From: Heyndrickxia acidiproducens DSM 23148
Lineage (GTDB): Bacteria; Bacillota; Bacilli; Bacillales; Bacillaceae_C
Direction of reading: 5' to 3'
Length of the DNA stretch: 57,300 nucleotides
NCBI RefSeq assembly: GCF_000374345.1
Contig: NZ_KB893992.1
Coordinates: 1-57,300 of the forward strand
A program made the translations under genes and the position numbers. Positions 33,288 through 42,792 of the stretch are shown in pieces; position 1 is the stretch's first letter, and the number at the start of each line of letters is the position of its first letter. The notes below the pieces were generated by a model. That model worked only from the letters and a program-made list of their open reading frames with translations, was not told the origin of the DNA and did not search any database.

Positions 33288-33316
33288 AAGACGCCTTGCA
33301 ATGCAAGGCGTCTTTT
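33286..33316. terminator. Bidirectional terminator between the small gene and glgA
   Basis: Two 15-nt arms (33286-33300 and 33302-33316) are exact reverse complements around one central base, with A-run and T-run at the ends. It closes the glg operon from the right and the small gene from the left. Confidence 0.92.
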
Positions 33317-33324
33317 CCTTCGTT

Positions 33325-34755
33325 TTATTTTGCGAGAATTTCGCGGTACAGATCCATGTATGTATGGGCTGAAGACGCCCAGCTGAAGTCGAGGCTCATG
33401 GCACGCTCTGTAAGCTTTTTCCATGTATTTGGCTGGTAACGGTAAAACCAAACGGCACGTTCAATGGTAAAAAGCATATCATGCGCATTGTAATTGGTAA
33501 AAGAAAAGCCGTAACCTTCATCAGTAAATTCGTTATACGGCCGGATCGTATCTTTCAATCCGCCGGTTTCGCGGACAAGCGGCAGTGTGCCGTATCGTAA
33601 GGCAAGCAATTGGCCGATACCGCATGGTTCAAACTGGGACGGCATCAGAAACAAATCGCTGCCTGCGTAAATCTTACGGGAAAAAGATTCATCAAAATAC
33701 AGATGTGCTGAGACTTTATCCGGATGTTGGGCCGCAAGATTGCGGAATGCTTCTTCGTATTGCCTCTCCCCTGTTCCAAGCAGCACAAACTGGATATTTA
33801 AGCTTAACATTTCCTGCATCACCCGCAGCACTAGATCGATTCCTTTTTGTTCAACCAGCCTTGTCACCATTGCGGCAACTGGAATTTTTTCATCTGCCGG
33901 CAGGTGCAGGGCTTCCTGCAGCGCCCGTTTATTTGCCAATTTTCCTTCATAGTCTTTATAGGGTGCAAACAGCGCTTGATCTGTTTCAGGATTGTAAAGT
34001 TCTGTATCAATCCCGTTGACGATGCCTTTTAATTGCCCGCTTTTCATCCGCAAAAATCCGTCCAATTGTTCACCATAATACGGCATTTGAATTTCAGCTG
34101 CGTAGCTCGGGCTGACTGTCGTAATATAGTCGGCATAGGCAAGCCCGGCTTTTAAGTAGCTGACATTTCCATAAAACTCGAGTCCGTCGGTATGAAAATA
34201 CAACTCGCTCAAATCAAGCAGGTCGGAAAGTACGCTTTTTGGAAATACGCCCTGATAACGCAGATTATGGATCGTAAATAAAGTTTTCATGTCTTTATAG
34301 AACGGATGGCTGCCATAATGTGCTTTCAGAAGCACTGGTACAGGCCCTGTCTGCCAGTCATGGCAATGGATAATATCAGGTTTTGCTTCTAAGTACGGCA
34401 GCGCTTCAAGGACCGCCCTTGAAAAAAACGCAAACCGTTCGCCATCATCAAAATACCCGTAGCTGCCATGCCGTTTAAAATAATATTCATTATCCAAAAA
34501 ATAGTAGCGGATGCCATCTTCTTCCAAGGTCTCAATCCCGCAATATTGGTTTCGCCATCCGACCGGGACTTGAAAACTGGTTACAAACGTAAGCCGCTCC
34601 GTCACTTCCGGTTTTAAGTCCTCATATTTGGGGAGGATGACAGCAGTATTAACCTTCTGTTTTTCCAAAGCCCTGGGCAATGCATGAATCACATCGCCCA
34701 GTCCCCCCGTTTTAATGAATGGTGCGCATTCTGATGCTGCAAATAATACGTTCAT
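33325..34755 (-). CDS. glgA: Glycogen synthase
   Basis: A 476-aa ADP-glucose:glycogen glucosyltransferase (GT5). The N-terminal VLFAASECAPFIKTGGLGDV carries the ADP-glucose-binding KTGG; HCHDWQTG and MVTRLVEQKGIDLV belong to the two Rossmann domains; MPSQFEPCGIGQLLALRYGTLPLVRETGGL near residue 375 is the E-x7-E-like C-terminal site. ATG 34755 follows GGAGG by 6 nt. It is last gene of glgBCDA; no glgP follows, unlike in B. subtilis. Confidence 0.95.
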   Translation of the reverse strand: MNVLFAASECAPFIKTGGLGDVIHALPRALEKQKVNTAVILPKYEDLKPEVTERLTFVTSFQVPVGWRNQYCGIETLEEDGIRYYFLDNEYYFKRHGSYGYFDDGERFAFFSRAVLEALPYLEAKPDIIHCHDWQTGPVPVLLKAHYGSHPFYKDMKTLFTIHNLRYQGVFPKSVLSDLLDLSELYFHTDGLEFYGNVSYLKAGLAYADYITTVSPSYAAEIQMPYYGEQLDGFLRMKSGQLKGIVNGIDTELYNPETDQALFAPYKDYEGKLANKRALQEALHLPADEKIPVAAMVTRLVEQKGIDLVLRVMQEMLSLNIQFVLLGTGERQYEEAFRNLAAQHPDKVSAHLYFDESFSRKIYAGSDLFLMPSQFEPCGIGQLLALRYGTLPLVRETGGLKDTIRPYNEFTDEGYGFSFTNYNAHDMLFTIERAVWFYRYQPNTWKKLTERAMSLDFSWASSAHTYMDLYREILAK

Positions 34756-34771
34756 GTTGGTTCCTCCGTTG

Positions 34772-35881
34772 TTATATCGTTTCTTTTTTGCATAAAATTT
34801 TAGGGTGCGCCTGTGTGCCAACAACTACTTTATGCTGGGATACGGTCGCTTGTTTATCGGCAATGACATTTTCCAGCACCGCATCCTCATCCACTTCCGT
34901 TTTCTGCATCAGGATACTGTTTTTGACAATTGCCCCTTTTTTAATTTTTACACCACGGAAAATCACACTGTTTTCCACCGTTCCTTCAATGTCACAGCCA
35001 TTTGCAATAAAAGAATTGGTGACATTGGAGGCTTGTCCGTATTTTGTTGGCGGTTCATGTTTAATTTTCGTAAAAATTTCCCAGTCATCATAAAAAAATG
35101 CACGGATATGATTCGGTTCCAAAAGCGCCATGTTAGCGCTGTGAAAACTGTCCATGGAATGGATAAAAATCATATTGCCTTGATGGTGAAAGCCTTTTAC
35201 ATTAAATTTATGGATATTTGCTTTAATGGCGTCTTTTAAAAAATCCACTTCATCATTTTCATGGCAGGTTTTAATAAGATCCATTAGCAAAGATTTGGGA
35301 AGGACATAAGTTTCGAGGCAAACACGGTCACCCTTTTTCGGCGCGGTGTACATCTCGAGGTCAATAACATTATCGTTCCTGTCTACAACACATTGGTGGT
35401 AATTCGGTTTTTGAATTTGTTCGCCATCGTATTCTTTGTAAACCACTGTAATGTCTGCCTGTGACCGTTCGTGAAAATCAATCAGTTTGGAAATATCCAA
35501 TTTGCTGACTTGATGGCCCGGAGAAATCATGACAAGATCGCAAGACGCACGCTCAAAAAACTCTATATGGTTATAAAAGCCCTCCAGATCCCCTCTCAGT
35601 TGTTTATCATCCCAGACAGGCGGCAGAATAAACAGGCCGCCGTTGTAGCGGTCCAAATCCCATTCTTTCCCGGAACCGATATGATCCATGACCGACCTGC
35701 CATTGTCTTTTGTAAATACTGCAACTTGGTTAATTTCTGCATGAATGAAATTAGAAAATGCAAAATCAATCAGACGGTACCGCCCTGCAAATGGAACAGA
35801 AGCCAGACAGCGATGCTGCGTCAATTCTTTTAAAATTGGTTTTTCATTAATTAAGTTAATGACCCCTAGTACATTCGTCAT
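34772..35881 (-). CDS. glgD: Glucose-1-phosphate adenylyltransferase, GlgD subunit
   Basis: A 369-aa GlgD-type partner subunit of ADP-glucose pyrophosphorylase. The nucleotidyltransferase domain is recognisable (PFAGRYRLIDFAFSNFIHAEINQVAVFTK), but the GGxGTRL loop of active GlgC is replaced by VLGVINLINEKPILKELTQHR, as usual in GlgD, so this subunit is probably regulatory. A left-handed beta-helix ends it. ATG 35881 is 11 nt from AAGGAGG; TTG 35887 at 5 nt is an alternative start. It lies between glgC and glgA. Confidence 0.92.
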   Translation of the reverse strand: MTNVLGVINLINEKPILKELTQHRCLASVPFAGRYRLIDFAFSNFIHAEINQVAVFTKDNGRSVMDHIGSGKEWDLDRYNGGLFILPPVWDDKQLRGDLEGFYNHIEFFERASCDLVMISPGHQVSKLDISKLIDFHERSQADITVVYKEYDGEQIQKPNYHQCVVDRNDNVIDLEMYTAPKKGDRVCLETYVLPKSLLMDLIKTCHENDEVDFLKDAIKANIHKFNVKGFHHQGNMIFIHSMDSFHSANMALLEPNHIRAFFYDDWEIFTKIKHEPPTKYGQASNVTNSFIANGCDIEGTVENSVIFRGVKIKKGAIVKNSILMQKTEVDEDAVLENVIADKQATVSQHKVVVGTQAHPKILCKKETI

Positions 35882-35898
35882 ATTCAACGCCCCCTCCT

Positions 35899-37056
35899 TT
35901 ATAAGACTTCTTTGATATCGGTTAAAATTGGCTGGTGGCAGCTGTATAGCTGGATGTCGTTTGATTTAACCGCAGGGCCGATTTTCTCGCCGTTTTCAAT
36001 CACCGTATTGCTGGCAATAATGGCCCGCTCTATTGTGACATTATTGCCAATGGTCACGTTTGGCATAATCACCGAATCCTTTATATAGCTGTTCTTGCCG
36101 ACATAGACGTTATAAGATATGACAGATTGGCTAACATTTCCGTAGATCCAGCTGCCTTCATTGACCAGTGAATTTTTTACATTTGCTTCCGGTGCAATAT
36201 ATTGGGGCGGATGGTTCGCATTTCCAGTAAAAATCTTCCAATTGGGATCATCCAATTCAAAGGCCGGTTCGTCTTTTAACAGGTCCATATGGGCTTCCCA
36301 AAAACTTTGAACTGTCCCGACATCTTTCCAATACCCCTGAAATTCGTAAGCGTACATTTTATTTTTATCTTTCAGCATTTTCGGAATAATATCCTTGCCG
36401 AAATCATTGGAAGAAGAAGCGTTTTTCTCATCCTGGATTAAATACTGCCTCAACAGCTTCCAATTAAATAGATAGACACCCATGGAAGCCAGATTGCTCT
36501 TTGGAAACTGCGGTTTTTCTTCAAACTCGACGATTTTCCCTTCTGAGTTGGTCACCATGATGCCGAAGCGGCTTGCTTCCTGCCATGGCACTTCAATGAC
36601 AGCGATACTCGCCTGTGCCCCTTTTTCAATATGGTATTTTAATAATTTTTTATAATCCATTTTATAAATATGGTCTCCCGAAAGGATCACAACATATTCC
36701 GGATTATAATAATCTATATAATTGATATTCTGATAGACTGCGTTTGCCGTCCCTTTATACCATTTGCCGCCGTCCTTTCCTACATAAGGGGGAAGAACGG
36801 TTGTGCCGCCGAAATTCCTGTCCAAATCCCAGGCCCTGCCATTGCCGACATAAGAATTTAATACAAGCGGTTCATACTGCGTGAGCACGCCGACCGTATC
36901 TATGCCCGAATGCATGCAGTTGCTCAGTGAGAAATCTATTATTCTATACTTTCCTCCGAAAGGGACTGCAGGTTTTGCCAATTGCGTTGTTAAATCGCCC
37001 AGCCTCGTTCCCTGCCCTCCTGCCAGTAACATTGCCATCCATTTTTTTCCTTCCAT
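35899..37056 (-). CDS. glgC: Glucose-1-phosphate adenylyltransferase, GlgC subunit
   Basis: A 385-aa catalytic subunit that makes ADP-glucose from glucose-1-phosphate and ATP, the committed step of glycogen synthesis. The catalytic loop [40 protein letters not shown] and VEFEEKP are all present; the C-terminal beta-helix shows hexapeptide repeats. Its ATG shares one base with the glgB stop codon (TAATG), so translation is coupled. Confidence 0.95.
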   Translation of the reverse strand: MEGKKWMAMLLAGGQGTRLGDLTTQLAKPAVPFGGKYRIIDFSLSNCMHSGIDTVGVLTQYEPLVLNSYVGNGRAWDLDRNFGGTTVLPPYVGKDGGKWYKGTANAVYQNINYIDYYNPEYVVILSGDHIYKMDYKKLLKYHIEKGAQASIAVIEVPWQEASRFGIMVTNSEGKIVEFEEKPQFPKSNLASMGVYLFNWKLLRQYLIQDEKNASSSNDFGKDIIPKMLKDKNKMYAYEFQGYWKDVGTVQSFWEAHMDLLKDEPAFELDDPNWKIFTGNANHPPQYIAPEANVKNSLVNEGSWIYGNVSQSVISYNVYVGKNSYIKDSVIMPNVTIGNNVTIERAIIASNTVIENGEKIGPAVKSNDIQLYSCHQPILTDIKEVL

Positions 37057-39005
37057 TATTTTCTGCCACCCCTTCGCCGTTTTGTTGTTTGTTTTTCGAA
37101 AATCAGTGCACTTAATGGGGGAATGTTGATTGCCATACTGTATGGCTGGTTGTGAAAAGGTTCTTTGTCCACTTGGATTGCATTTTTATTTAATTGCCCG
37201 CTGCCGCCGAATTTTTCATCGTCACTGTTGAAAATTTCTATATATTTCCCGAAGGAAGGAACGCCAATTCTGAAATTTTCATACTTTTTCTTTGAAAAAT
37301 TGCAAAGAACAATACAATAATCTCCCCGCCGTTTCCCTTTTCTAATAAAAATTATGATACTTTGCCGGCGATTATTCGCGTCAATCCATTCAAAGCCTTC
37401 CTGTTCGTGGTCAAGCCGCCACAAACTTCTCGTTTCATTGTAAAACGCATTCAAAGCTTTTGTGTATTGGAAAAATTTCCGGTGCGTGTCAAATTCGAAA
37501 AGGTTCCAATCCAGTTCCGTCAAATCTTTCCACTCATCAAATTGTCCAAATTCACTTCCCATGAATATTAGTTTTTTACCTGGATGTGTAATAAAGTAAG
37601 CGTATAGCAGCCTTAAATTTGCAAATTTTTGTGGAAAATCCCCCGGCATTTTATTCAACAACGACCTTTTGCCGTACACCACTTCATCATGTGAAAAAGG
37701 CAGCACGTAATTTTCAGAAAAAGCGTAATGGAAGGAAAATGTCAGCAAGTTATGCACTTCAGGCCTTTTGTCCTCATCCGTCTGCATATAACGGAGCACG
37801 TCATGTACCCAGCCCATATTCCATTTAAAATTAAATCCGAGTCCGCGGTCATAAGTTGGGGCTGTGACGAGCGGCCAGGCTGTTGCTTCTTCCGCAATCA
37901 TGAGCGCGTTCGGAAATTTACGGAAGACGGCTTCGTTCAGTTTCTTAATAAAATCGACTGCTTCCGGATTTTCATCACCGCCATATTGATTGGTGATTTT
38001 TTTTCCATCACCGCGGTCATGATTCAAATAAATGAGTGATGACACCGCATCCACCCGAAAACCGTCGATATGGTAAACATCCATCCAAAAGATGGCATTT
38101 GAAATTAAGAAACTGAAAATCTCCGGCTTTTTAAAATCAAAATTATATGTACCCCAAATCGGCCTTTCCGCCTGATCCGGATCAACCGGTTCATACAGTG
38201 GCGTGCCGTCAAACCTGCCTAAACCATGTGCATCCTTGCAAAAATGGACCGGTACCCAATCCAATATAATGCCGATCCCGTTTTGATGGCATTGATCGAC
38301 AAAATACATGAAGTCTTCAGGTTTTCCGTAGCGGCTTGTAATGGAATAGAAACCTGTGATCTGATAGCCCCATGAGCGGTCAAAAGGATGTTCCATCATC
38401 GGCATCAGTTCAATATGTGTATAGCCGTGTTCTGTGAGATAGCTGATACATTCATCAGCCATTTCCCGGTAAGTGAAAAAATCACCGTTTGGTTTCTTTT
38501 TCCATGAGCCAAAATGCATTTCGTAAATCAACATTGGTTTATGGTACGGATCATACTTGGGTTTATGCTTCATCCATCTGTGGTCATGCCAGGTGTAATT
38601 GTCAAGTTCGTAAACAATGGACGCTGTTTTCGGGCGAAGTTCAGAATAAAAAGCGTAAGGGTCGGCTTTTAAAACTTTTTGGCCATCTGGTGTTTCGATC
38701 TCATACTTGTAAAGTTCTCCTGATTTGAGCCCGGGCACAAACAGTACCCAAATGCCTGAATCTGCCGTTTGCAGCATCGGGTGGCTGCTCCCTTCCCAAT
38801 CATTAAAGCTTCCAACAACAGAAACACTTTTTGCATGTGGAGCCCATACCGCAAATTTAACGCCCTTTTGCCCATCTATTTCAACAGCATGTGCACCCAG
38901 TGTTTTATAGCTTTCATAGAGCGTCCCTTCATGAAACAGATAAGTATCGAATTCTGTAGGAGAAATTTGTTGATGATTTTGTACCGTTTTTTCCAATTTT
39001 TCCAA
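37056..39005 (-). CDS. glgB: 1,4-alpha-glucan branching enzyme
   Basis: A 649-aa GH13 branching enzyme that forms alpha-1,6 links in glycogen. An N-terminal CBM48 domain ([23 protein letters not shown]) precedes the barrel. The nucleophile Asp lies in [10 protein letters not shown] (~313), the acid Glu in [11 protein letters not shown] (~367), and the third Asp/His in [13 protein letters not shown] 39005 is proposed as start because GGAGG lies 7 nt upstream; a GTG at 39011 is only one base from it. It is first gene of glgBCDA. Confidence 0.94.
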   Translation of the reverse strand: MEKLEKTVQNHQQISPTEFDTYLFHEGTLYESYKTLGAHAVEIDGQKGVKFAVWAPHAKSVSVVGSFNDWEGSSHPMLQTADSGIWVLFVPGLKSGELYKYEIETPDGQKVLKADPYAFYSELRPKTASIVYELDNYTWHDHRWMKHKPKYDPYHKPMLIYEMHFGSWKKKPNGDFFTYREMADECISYLTEHGYTHIELMPMMEHPFDRSWGYQITGFYSITSRYGKPEDFMYFVDQCHQNGIGIILDWVPVHFCKDAHGLGRFDGTPLYEPVDPDQAERPIWGTYNFDFKKPEIFSFLISNAIFWMDVYHIDGFRVDAVSSLIYLNHDRGDGKKITNQYGGDENPEAVDFIKKLNEAVFRKFPNALMIAEEATAWPLVTAPTYDRGLGFNFKWNMGWVHDVLRYMQTDEDKRPEVHNLLTFSFHYAFSENYVLPFSHDEVVYGKRSLLNKMPGDFPQKFANLRLLYAYFITHPGKKLIFMGSEFGQFDEWKDLTELDWNLFEFDTHRKFFQYTKALNAFYNETRSLWRLDHEQEGFEWIDANNRRQSIIIFIRKGKRRGDYCIVLCNFSKKKYENFRIGVPSFGKYIEIFNSDDEKFGGSGQLNKNAIQVDKEPFHNQPYSMAINIPPLSALIFEKQTTKRRRGGRK

Positions 39006-39165
39006 TGTCACACCTCCATCACCTGAATCTTAATTTACATATTCGTTAATATATTTGTGAATCCTGCAAAAAATCCGGTCTAGTTTTGTCGAATCCTTGT
39101 TTTCACAAAAACTTCTCATTGTATCCGTTCCCATATCAAACAGTTAGCAAACATCTATAAATAAT

Positions 39166-39179
39166 AGCAACCGTTTTCA
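39166..39179 (-). promoter_or_regulatory. cre-like site upstream of glgB
   Basis: On - it reads TGAAAACGGTTGCT, matching the cre consensus at 12 of 14 positions, about 160 bp before glgB. Catabolite control of the glycogen operon is suggested, not shown. The rest of the 39012-39336 gap holds no gene. Confidence 0.45.
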
Positions 39180-39336
39180 ATCAAAAAAATAAGCTGTTTT
39201 AATAAATGCCGTCCGACATATTCCTGATAAGGATGGCTTATCCTTTGCAATGAATATGCAGCGGTATTTATCAAACAGCCTTTGTACGGTTTTTGGGCAA
39301 TTCATATTCCCTAACCCTGAAGCTTATTTATCTGTT

Positions 39337-40332
39337 TTACTGGACATTCATTGTTTTTAAAAACTGATAAGCCAAAGAAACCGACCAGGCAAGCGGATTG
39401 TTGGCATTCGGTTCATACCTTCCGCCAATATACAGCTCAGGCACTTCCCAGTTTTCCGAAATCACGCTTTTCGTTTTGCCGACATATTCATTTGCCTTAT
39501 CATACATACCCAGTTCGTAATAGCATAAACCTAACCATGGAAAACCGAAACACCATTCGGCTTCGCTGCCTTCGTTGTAATACAGGTCGTTAACATAGCG
39601 AATACAGCCGTATTTTCTTTCAAGCGTGGAAGTAATATCATGGATAATCCGAAGGGCCATCTCGCGGTCTACCAGCCTGTAAGGGTAGATTAATGACAAG
39701 AGGGCAAGATCAGTCGGTTTGCTGACACTTTCTCTTGGTAAAAGGTTTTCGAGCGTTTCTTCCCCTTTTTCAATTAGTTCATCTTTGACATGGACAAGCA
39801 TTTTGACAGCTTTTAAACCAGCAACACAAGCGCCAACACTGGAGGCATGGATTTCCATATTCTCTTCCCACATGCCATTGTCTTCAGCCTGCCAGTACTG
39901 CAGGCATTCTAAATAGTCAACAAGTTTCTGGATGAGATCCAGGTCTTTTTCGTTGCGGATAATTTTTTGTCCATGGTGGATGCCTTCACCAACCCCCCAT
40001 AAAAAGGCGCCAATCGCATCATTTTGGGCATGGCCCCACTCCTGGGGGATTTCTTCCAGGTCAGTTGAATACCTGGCGTGAATATATTCGTACAAATATT
40101 TCGGCCTTTTTTTCGTATGGATATTGATTTTCCATTCGTAACGTAAGAATAAGTCGAGCAAAGCATGATAAGCCTTTTCATAATAGGGCGAAGGTGTTGA
40201 TAAAAACGGCAGAACGGTATAAACGACATCTCTAATCCAAACATAATGGTAATCCTGGGAGAGGCTGGCTGTATAAGCACCATTCGGCAAACGCATACGT
40301 TCAATGACTTCAACGGCTTTCTCAATATTCAA
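39337..40332 (-). CDS. Glycoside hydrolase family 15-like protein
   Basis: A 331-aa (alpha/alpha)6-barrel protein related to GH15 glucoamylases and phosphorylase kinase. The segments YHYVWIRDVVYTVLPFL, EWGHAQNDAIGAFLW, GMWEENMEIHASSVGACVAGLKAV and EWCFGFPWLGLCYYELG match the family; Glu in MWEE and Glu in the last part are candidate catalytic residues. No signal peptide, so it acts inside the cell. TTG 40332 fits GGAGGTGA. It stands behind the glg operon on the same strand, separated by 325 bp, and may act on glycogen or an oligosaccharide. Confidence 0.82.
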   Translation of the reverse strand: MNIEKAVEVIERMRLPNGAYTASLSQDYHYVWIRDVVYTVLPFLSTPSPYYEKAYHALLDLFLRYEWKINIHTKKRPKYLYEYIHARYSTDLEEIPQEWGHAQNDAIGAFLWGVGEGIHHGQKIIRNEKDLDLIQKLVDYLECLQYWQAEDNGMWEENMEIHASSVGACVAGLKAVKMLVHVKDELIEKGEETLENLLPRESVSKPTDLALLSLIYPYRLVDREMALRIIHDITSTLERKYGCIRYVNDLYYNEGSEAEWCFGFPWLGLCYYELGMYDKANEYVGKTKSVISENWEVPELYIGGRYEPNANNPLAWSVSLAYQFLKTMNVQ

Positions 40333-40429
40333 AGTTTGTCACCTCCATGTTTTGATCCATACCATTAGTGTCAACAAAAAGGTTACCATTTAAAACCATC
40401 TAATGATTTATTCAAACATTGCCTTGGCT

Positions 40430-40443
40430 TTAAAGCGCTTTCA
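40430..40443. promoter_or_regulatory. cre-like CcpA site upstream of the GH15 gene
   Basis: TTAAAGCGCTTTCA agrees with TGWAANCGNTNWCA at 13 of 14 positions and has a strong palindromic core. It lies 98 bp before the GH15 start codon, so glucose repression is likely. Confidence 0.65.
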
Positions 40444-40752
40444 AAATAGTGGAGTAAGAAACACAGGGGACCACCTGCGGCAACGAAAAAAGTTTTTCTG
40501 TTTGCTGGAGAATTTGTTTAGGCCCGATTTCGTATGAAGGAAAACACTGTCATGGAAACACTGTAGAATAGGCAGAAGAACTGAATTGAAGCAAACGCGG
40601 CACCACCCCTTTTTTCACAAGCTATTTTTCTTATATATTATGTTCGATACCTGGATATGATTATTTGAATGCCCATTTTTGCGATTAAAAAAATTGTATT
40701 TTTGTATTTTTTGGAGGGTTTGCCGTAATTTTTGTCTTAACTATTTTTTTAT

Positions 40753-40782
40753 GTGTTTTTAGCACAATGTGTATCATGATAA
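40753..40782 (-). other. Ter site T3, reverse
   Basis: On - it reads CATTGTGCTAAAAACAC, sharing TGTGCTAANAACAC with T1, T2 and T5. It is inverted relative to T1/T2, so by B. subtilis polarity it should stop forks moving rightward. It is the innermost site on the right side of the trap. Confidence 0.78.
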
Positions 40783-40891
40783 TTTATGAGCTGATCCCTT
40801 GCTATTGGAAAAATCAGTCTATTGTTGGGCCCGCATATTGTTGCTGCTTGATAATTTCCGCGTTTTTATGCTGGTCGAGCTGATATATAAT

Positions 40892-40921
40892 TGGTTGTTA
40901 GCACAATGTGTAATGATTTTT
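40892..40921 (-). other. Ter site T4, reverse
   Basis: On - it reads CATTGTGCTAACAACCA; the core CATTGTGCTAACAAC is identical to that of T5, and the last bases differ. It lies 139 bp from T3 in the same orientation. Confidence 0.75.
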
Positions 40922-40999
40922 TTCTTTTTGGGCATTCTATAAAAGATATTCGCAGCTGAATATCGAAAAAGTATCCATATCCTTCCATGAGGTGATTGA

Positions 41000-41152
41000 A
41001 TGAGTTACAAGGAACAGCTTGATCCGCACTCAGAACTGTTTCACCATAATTGGACACGGCGTAAACATTCGAAGTCGCAGGTGAATGGCCAGACGGAAGT
41101 CACACAAAATACAATCATTCTCAGGAGCAATGCAAAGGCACATCGCTGGTAG
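41000..41152 (+). CDS. YpzG-like small protein
   Basis: A 50-aa protein (MSYKEQLDPHSELFHHNW ... SKSQVNGQTE ... NAKAHRW) with SD GAGGTGAT just before the ATG. The KSQVNGQT core resembles small Bacillus proteins of the YpzG family, whose role is unknown; many such peptides are made in spores. It lies ~80 bp beyond Ter site T4. A terminator follows at 41163. Confidence 0.65.
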   Translation: MSYKEQLDPHSELFHHNWTRRKHSKSQVNGQTEVTQNTIILRSNAKAHRW

Positions 41153-41162
41153 GATACAAAAT

Positions 41163-41200
41163 AGAAGCCGGGCACATAAAATGCTCCGGCTTCTGTTTTT
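41163..41200 (+). terminator. Terminator after the YpzG-like gene
   Basis: AGAAGCCGG (41163-41171) and CCGGCTTCT (41186-41194) form a 9-bp stem followed by GTTTTTGG. Confidence 0.8.
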
Positions 41201-41340
41201 GGCAAATATCTGTTTGCCTTTCTGGTTCATTTGTGTTATATTTAAACAGCGATGAGCTGAATTGCGTAAGCCGGCAGACACGCGTTATGCATGCACAATG
41301 TGGAGTGCAGTCTTTAGCCGCCGCAATTAATAAAAAACCC

Positions 41341-41410
41341 GAAAAAAGCGCCACGGATTTGGCGCTTTTTTCATTTTTTACGCAGGATGGCACAACGCCA
41401 TCCTGCGTAT
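41341..41410. terminator. Two adjacent hairpins after the DsbA-like gene
   Basis: AAAAAAGCGCCA/TGGCGCTTTTTT and ACGCAGGATGGC/GCCATCCTGCGT form two perfect stems in a row, downstream of the - strand DsbA-like gene. The nearer one (41380-41408) is followed on - by a T-run, and the further one acts in either direction. Confidence 0.85.
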
Positions 41411-41412
41411 AT

Positions 41413-42078
41413 TTATGCCTGTTTTTCCATCGCCGGCCGGAAATTTTCTTCACGCCATGCCTGATGCAAGGACTGGAGAAATATTTCAACAGGGCGGGCG
41501 CCTGAAACAGCATATTTGCGGTTGATGACAACAAGCGGCATACCGGCTGCCCCCAGTTTCTCTGCTTCCGCTTCATCCTTTTTCACGTCTGCTTCGTGTG
41601 TCTTGCTTTTAAGCATCTGTTTAACCCTTTCCCTGTCCAGGCCTGCCCCGGTTGCAATATCCAAAAGCACTTCTTCGTTTGCGAGGTGCTTCCCTCCGAT
41701 CAAGTAAGCATGAAACAAGCCATGTACAATTTCCTTTTGTTTCCCGAACTGCTTGGAAAAATGCATTAACCGGTGGGCGTCAAATGTATTTGCCGGGACT
41801 GTTTTATCCGGAAGGTAACCCTTGCCTGCGGATATCACTTGTTTCGCCGCGCTTTTATTTAACATTTCCGCTTCCTTCCCTGCAAGGCCGGGCCGCTTTG
41901 CCTGTACTGCGCCGGCATCACTTCCGGTTTTCACCGCTGTATCCGGTTCTATTTCATAACTCCGGTACTCAATTTGAATATTATCATCATGACCAAATTG
42001 TTTAATTGCCTGTCTGAGCCGGCGTTCACCGAGATAGCAATCAGAGCAGGAAAAATCTGACCATATTTCAATTTTCAT
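41413..42078 (-). CDS. DsbA family oxidoreductase (FrnE-like)
   Basis: A 221-aa thioredoxin-fold protein of the DsbA/FrnE group: KIEIWSDFSC-SDCYLGERRL at the N-terminus, YRSYEIEPD, a helical insertion, and AAGMPLVVINRKYAVSGARPVEIF with the cis-Pro loop near the end. No signal peptide, so it is cytoplasmic. The active site reads CSDC, whereas CPWC or CPFC is usual; the two cysteines are kept. ATG 42078 or GTG 42081 can start it. Role in thiol-disulfide exchange is inferred. Confidence 0.88.
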   Translation of the reverse strand: MKIEIWSDFSCSDCYLGERRLRQAIKQFGHDDNIQIEYRSYEIEPDTAVKTGSDAGAVQAKRPGLAGKEAEMLNKSAAKQVISAGKGYLPDKTVPANTFDAHRLMHFSKQFGKQKEIVHGLFHAYLIGGKHLANEEVLLDIATGAGLDRERVKQMLKSKTHEADVKKDEAEAEKLGAAGMPLVVINRKYAVSGARPVEIFLQSLHQAWREENFRPAMEKQA

Positions 42079-42126
42079 CACATACTAACTCCCTTGAATT
42101 TTCTTCTGTTTTCCACGCTTAAAGTT

Positions 42127-42633
42127 TTATTGTGACAGCTTCTTTCCGAGAATGACCAAATCATGTTTCGAACCGGCCAATTCGGCTACTTGCGGCAGAA
42201 GTCCCCACTGGTCAAAGCCAAAATGGGAAAACAGCCTGATACTTGCCAGGTTTTCGCTAAAAATAAATCCCAAAAGCGTTTCAACATGCAGAGACGGGCA
42301 GGCATCAATCATTTTCTGCAGCAGATATTTGCCGAGTCCTTTTCCTGTGTGTTTCTCATGAATATATATGCTCACTTCCGCTGTTGATTGGTAAGCAGGC
42401 CGGCCGTAAAAATTACTCAGGCTGATCCAGGCTGCAATCTCCCCCCCGGATTCGAGCACCCATAACGGGCGCGATTCCGGGCGGTGCTGCTTAAACCAAG
42501 GTATCCTTTCTGCTGTTGTCACCAGGTCTGTATCAGCTGTAATTATCCCGTTTCCTATATAAGCATTATAAATGTTCAGGATCGCGTCCAAATCTTGAAT
42601 CGTTGCATCCCTTACCAAACTGTTCTGCACCAT
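42127..42633 (-). CDS. GNAT acetyltransferase (phosphinothricin acetyltransferase-like)
   Basis: A ~168-aa GNAT enzyme similar to Pat/YncA proteins: VRDATIQDLDAILNIYNAYI at the N-terminus, AEVSIYIHEKHTGKGLGKYLLQKMI as acetyl-CoA site, and FIFSENLASIRLFSHFGF in the C-terminal part. Members acetylate the amino group of phosphinothricin or methionine derivatives; the true substrate is unknown. ATG 42633 after GAGGGG is preferred; ATG 42654 is also possible. Confidence 0.87.
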   Translation of the reverse strand: MVQNSLVRDATIQDLDAILNIYNAYIGNGIITADTDLVTTAERIPWFKQHRPESRPLWVLESGGEIAAWISLSNFYGRPAYQSTAEVSIYIHEKHTGKGLGKYLLQKMIDACPSLHVETLLGFIFSENLASIRLFSHFGFDQWGLLPQVAELAGSKHDLVILGKKLSQ

Positions 42634-42792
42634 TTGCCCCTCAATTCCTCTCATTATCTCCCGATGAAAATTCACCTTAAAGCTTAAGATGGAAACTTAC
42701 TTTAAGGCCAACTATAAAATTCATTCTATAATAAAAAGAAGAAATTGAACAGGCATATTTGATTGTAACAACGGTTATTTTATTTATTTTAT

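Larger units (their letters stand above)
40444..40999. other. Gene-free stretch holding Ter sites T3 and T4
   Basis: No gene is seen on either strand. The stretch is AT-rich and holds only the two Ter-like sites, T3 and T4; the cre-like site lies just before it. Confidence 0.6.
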
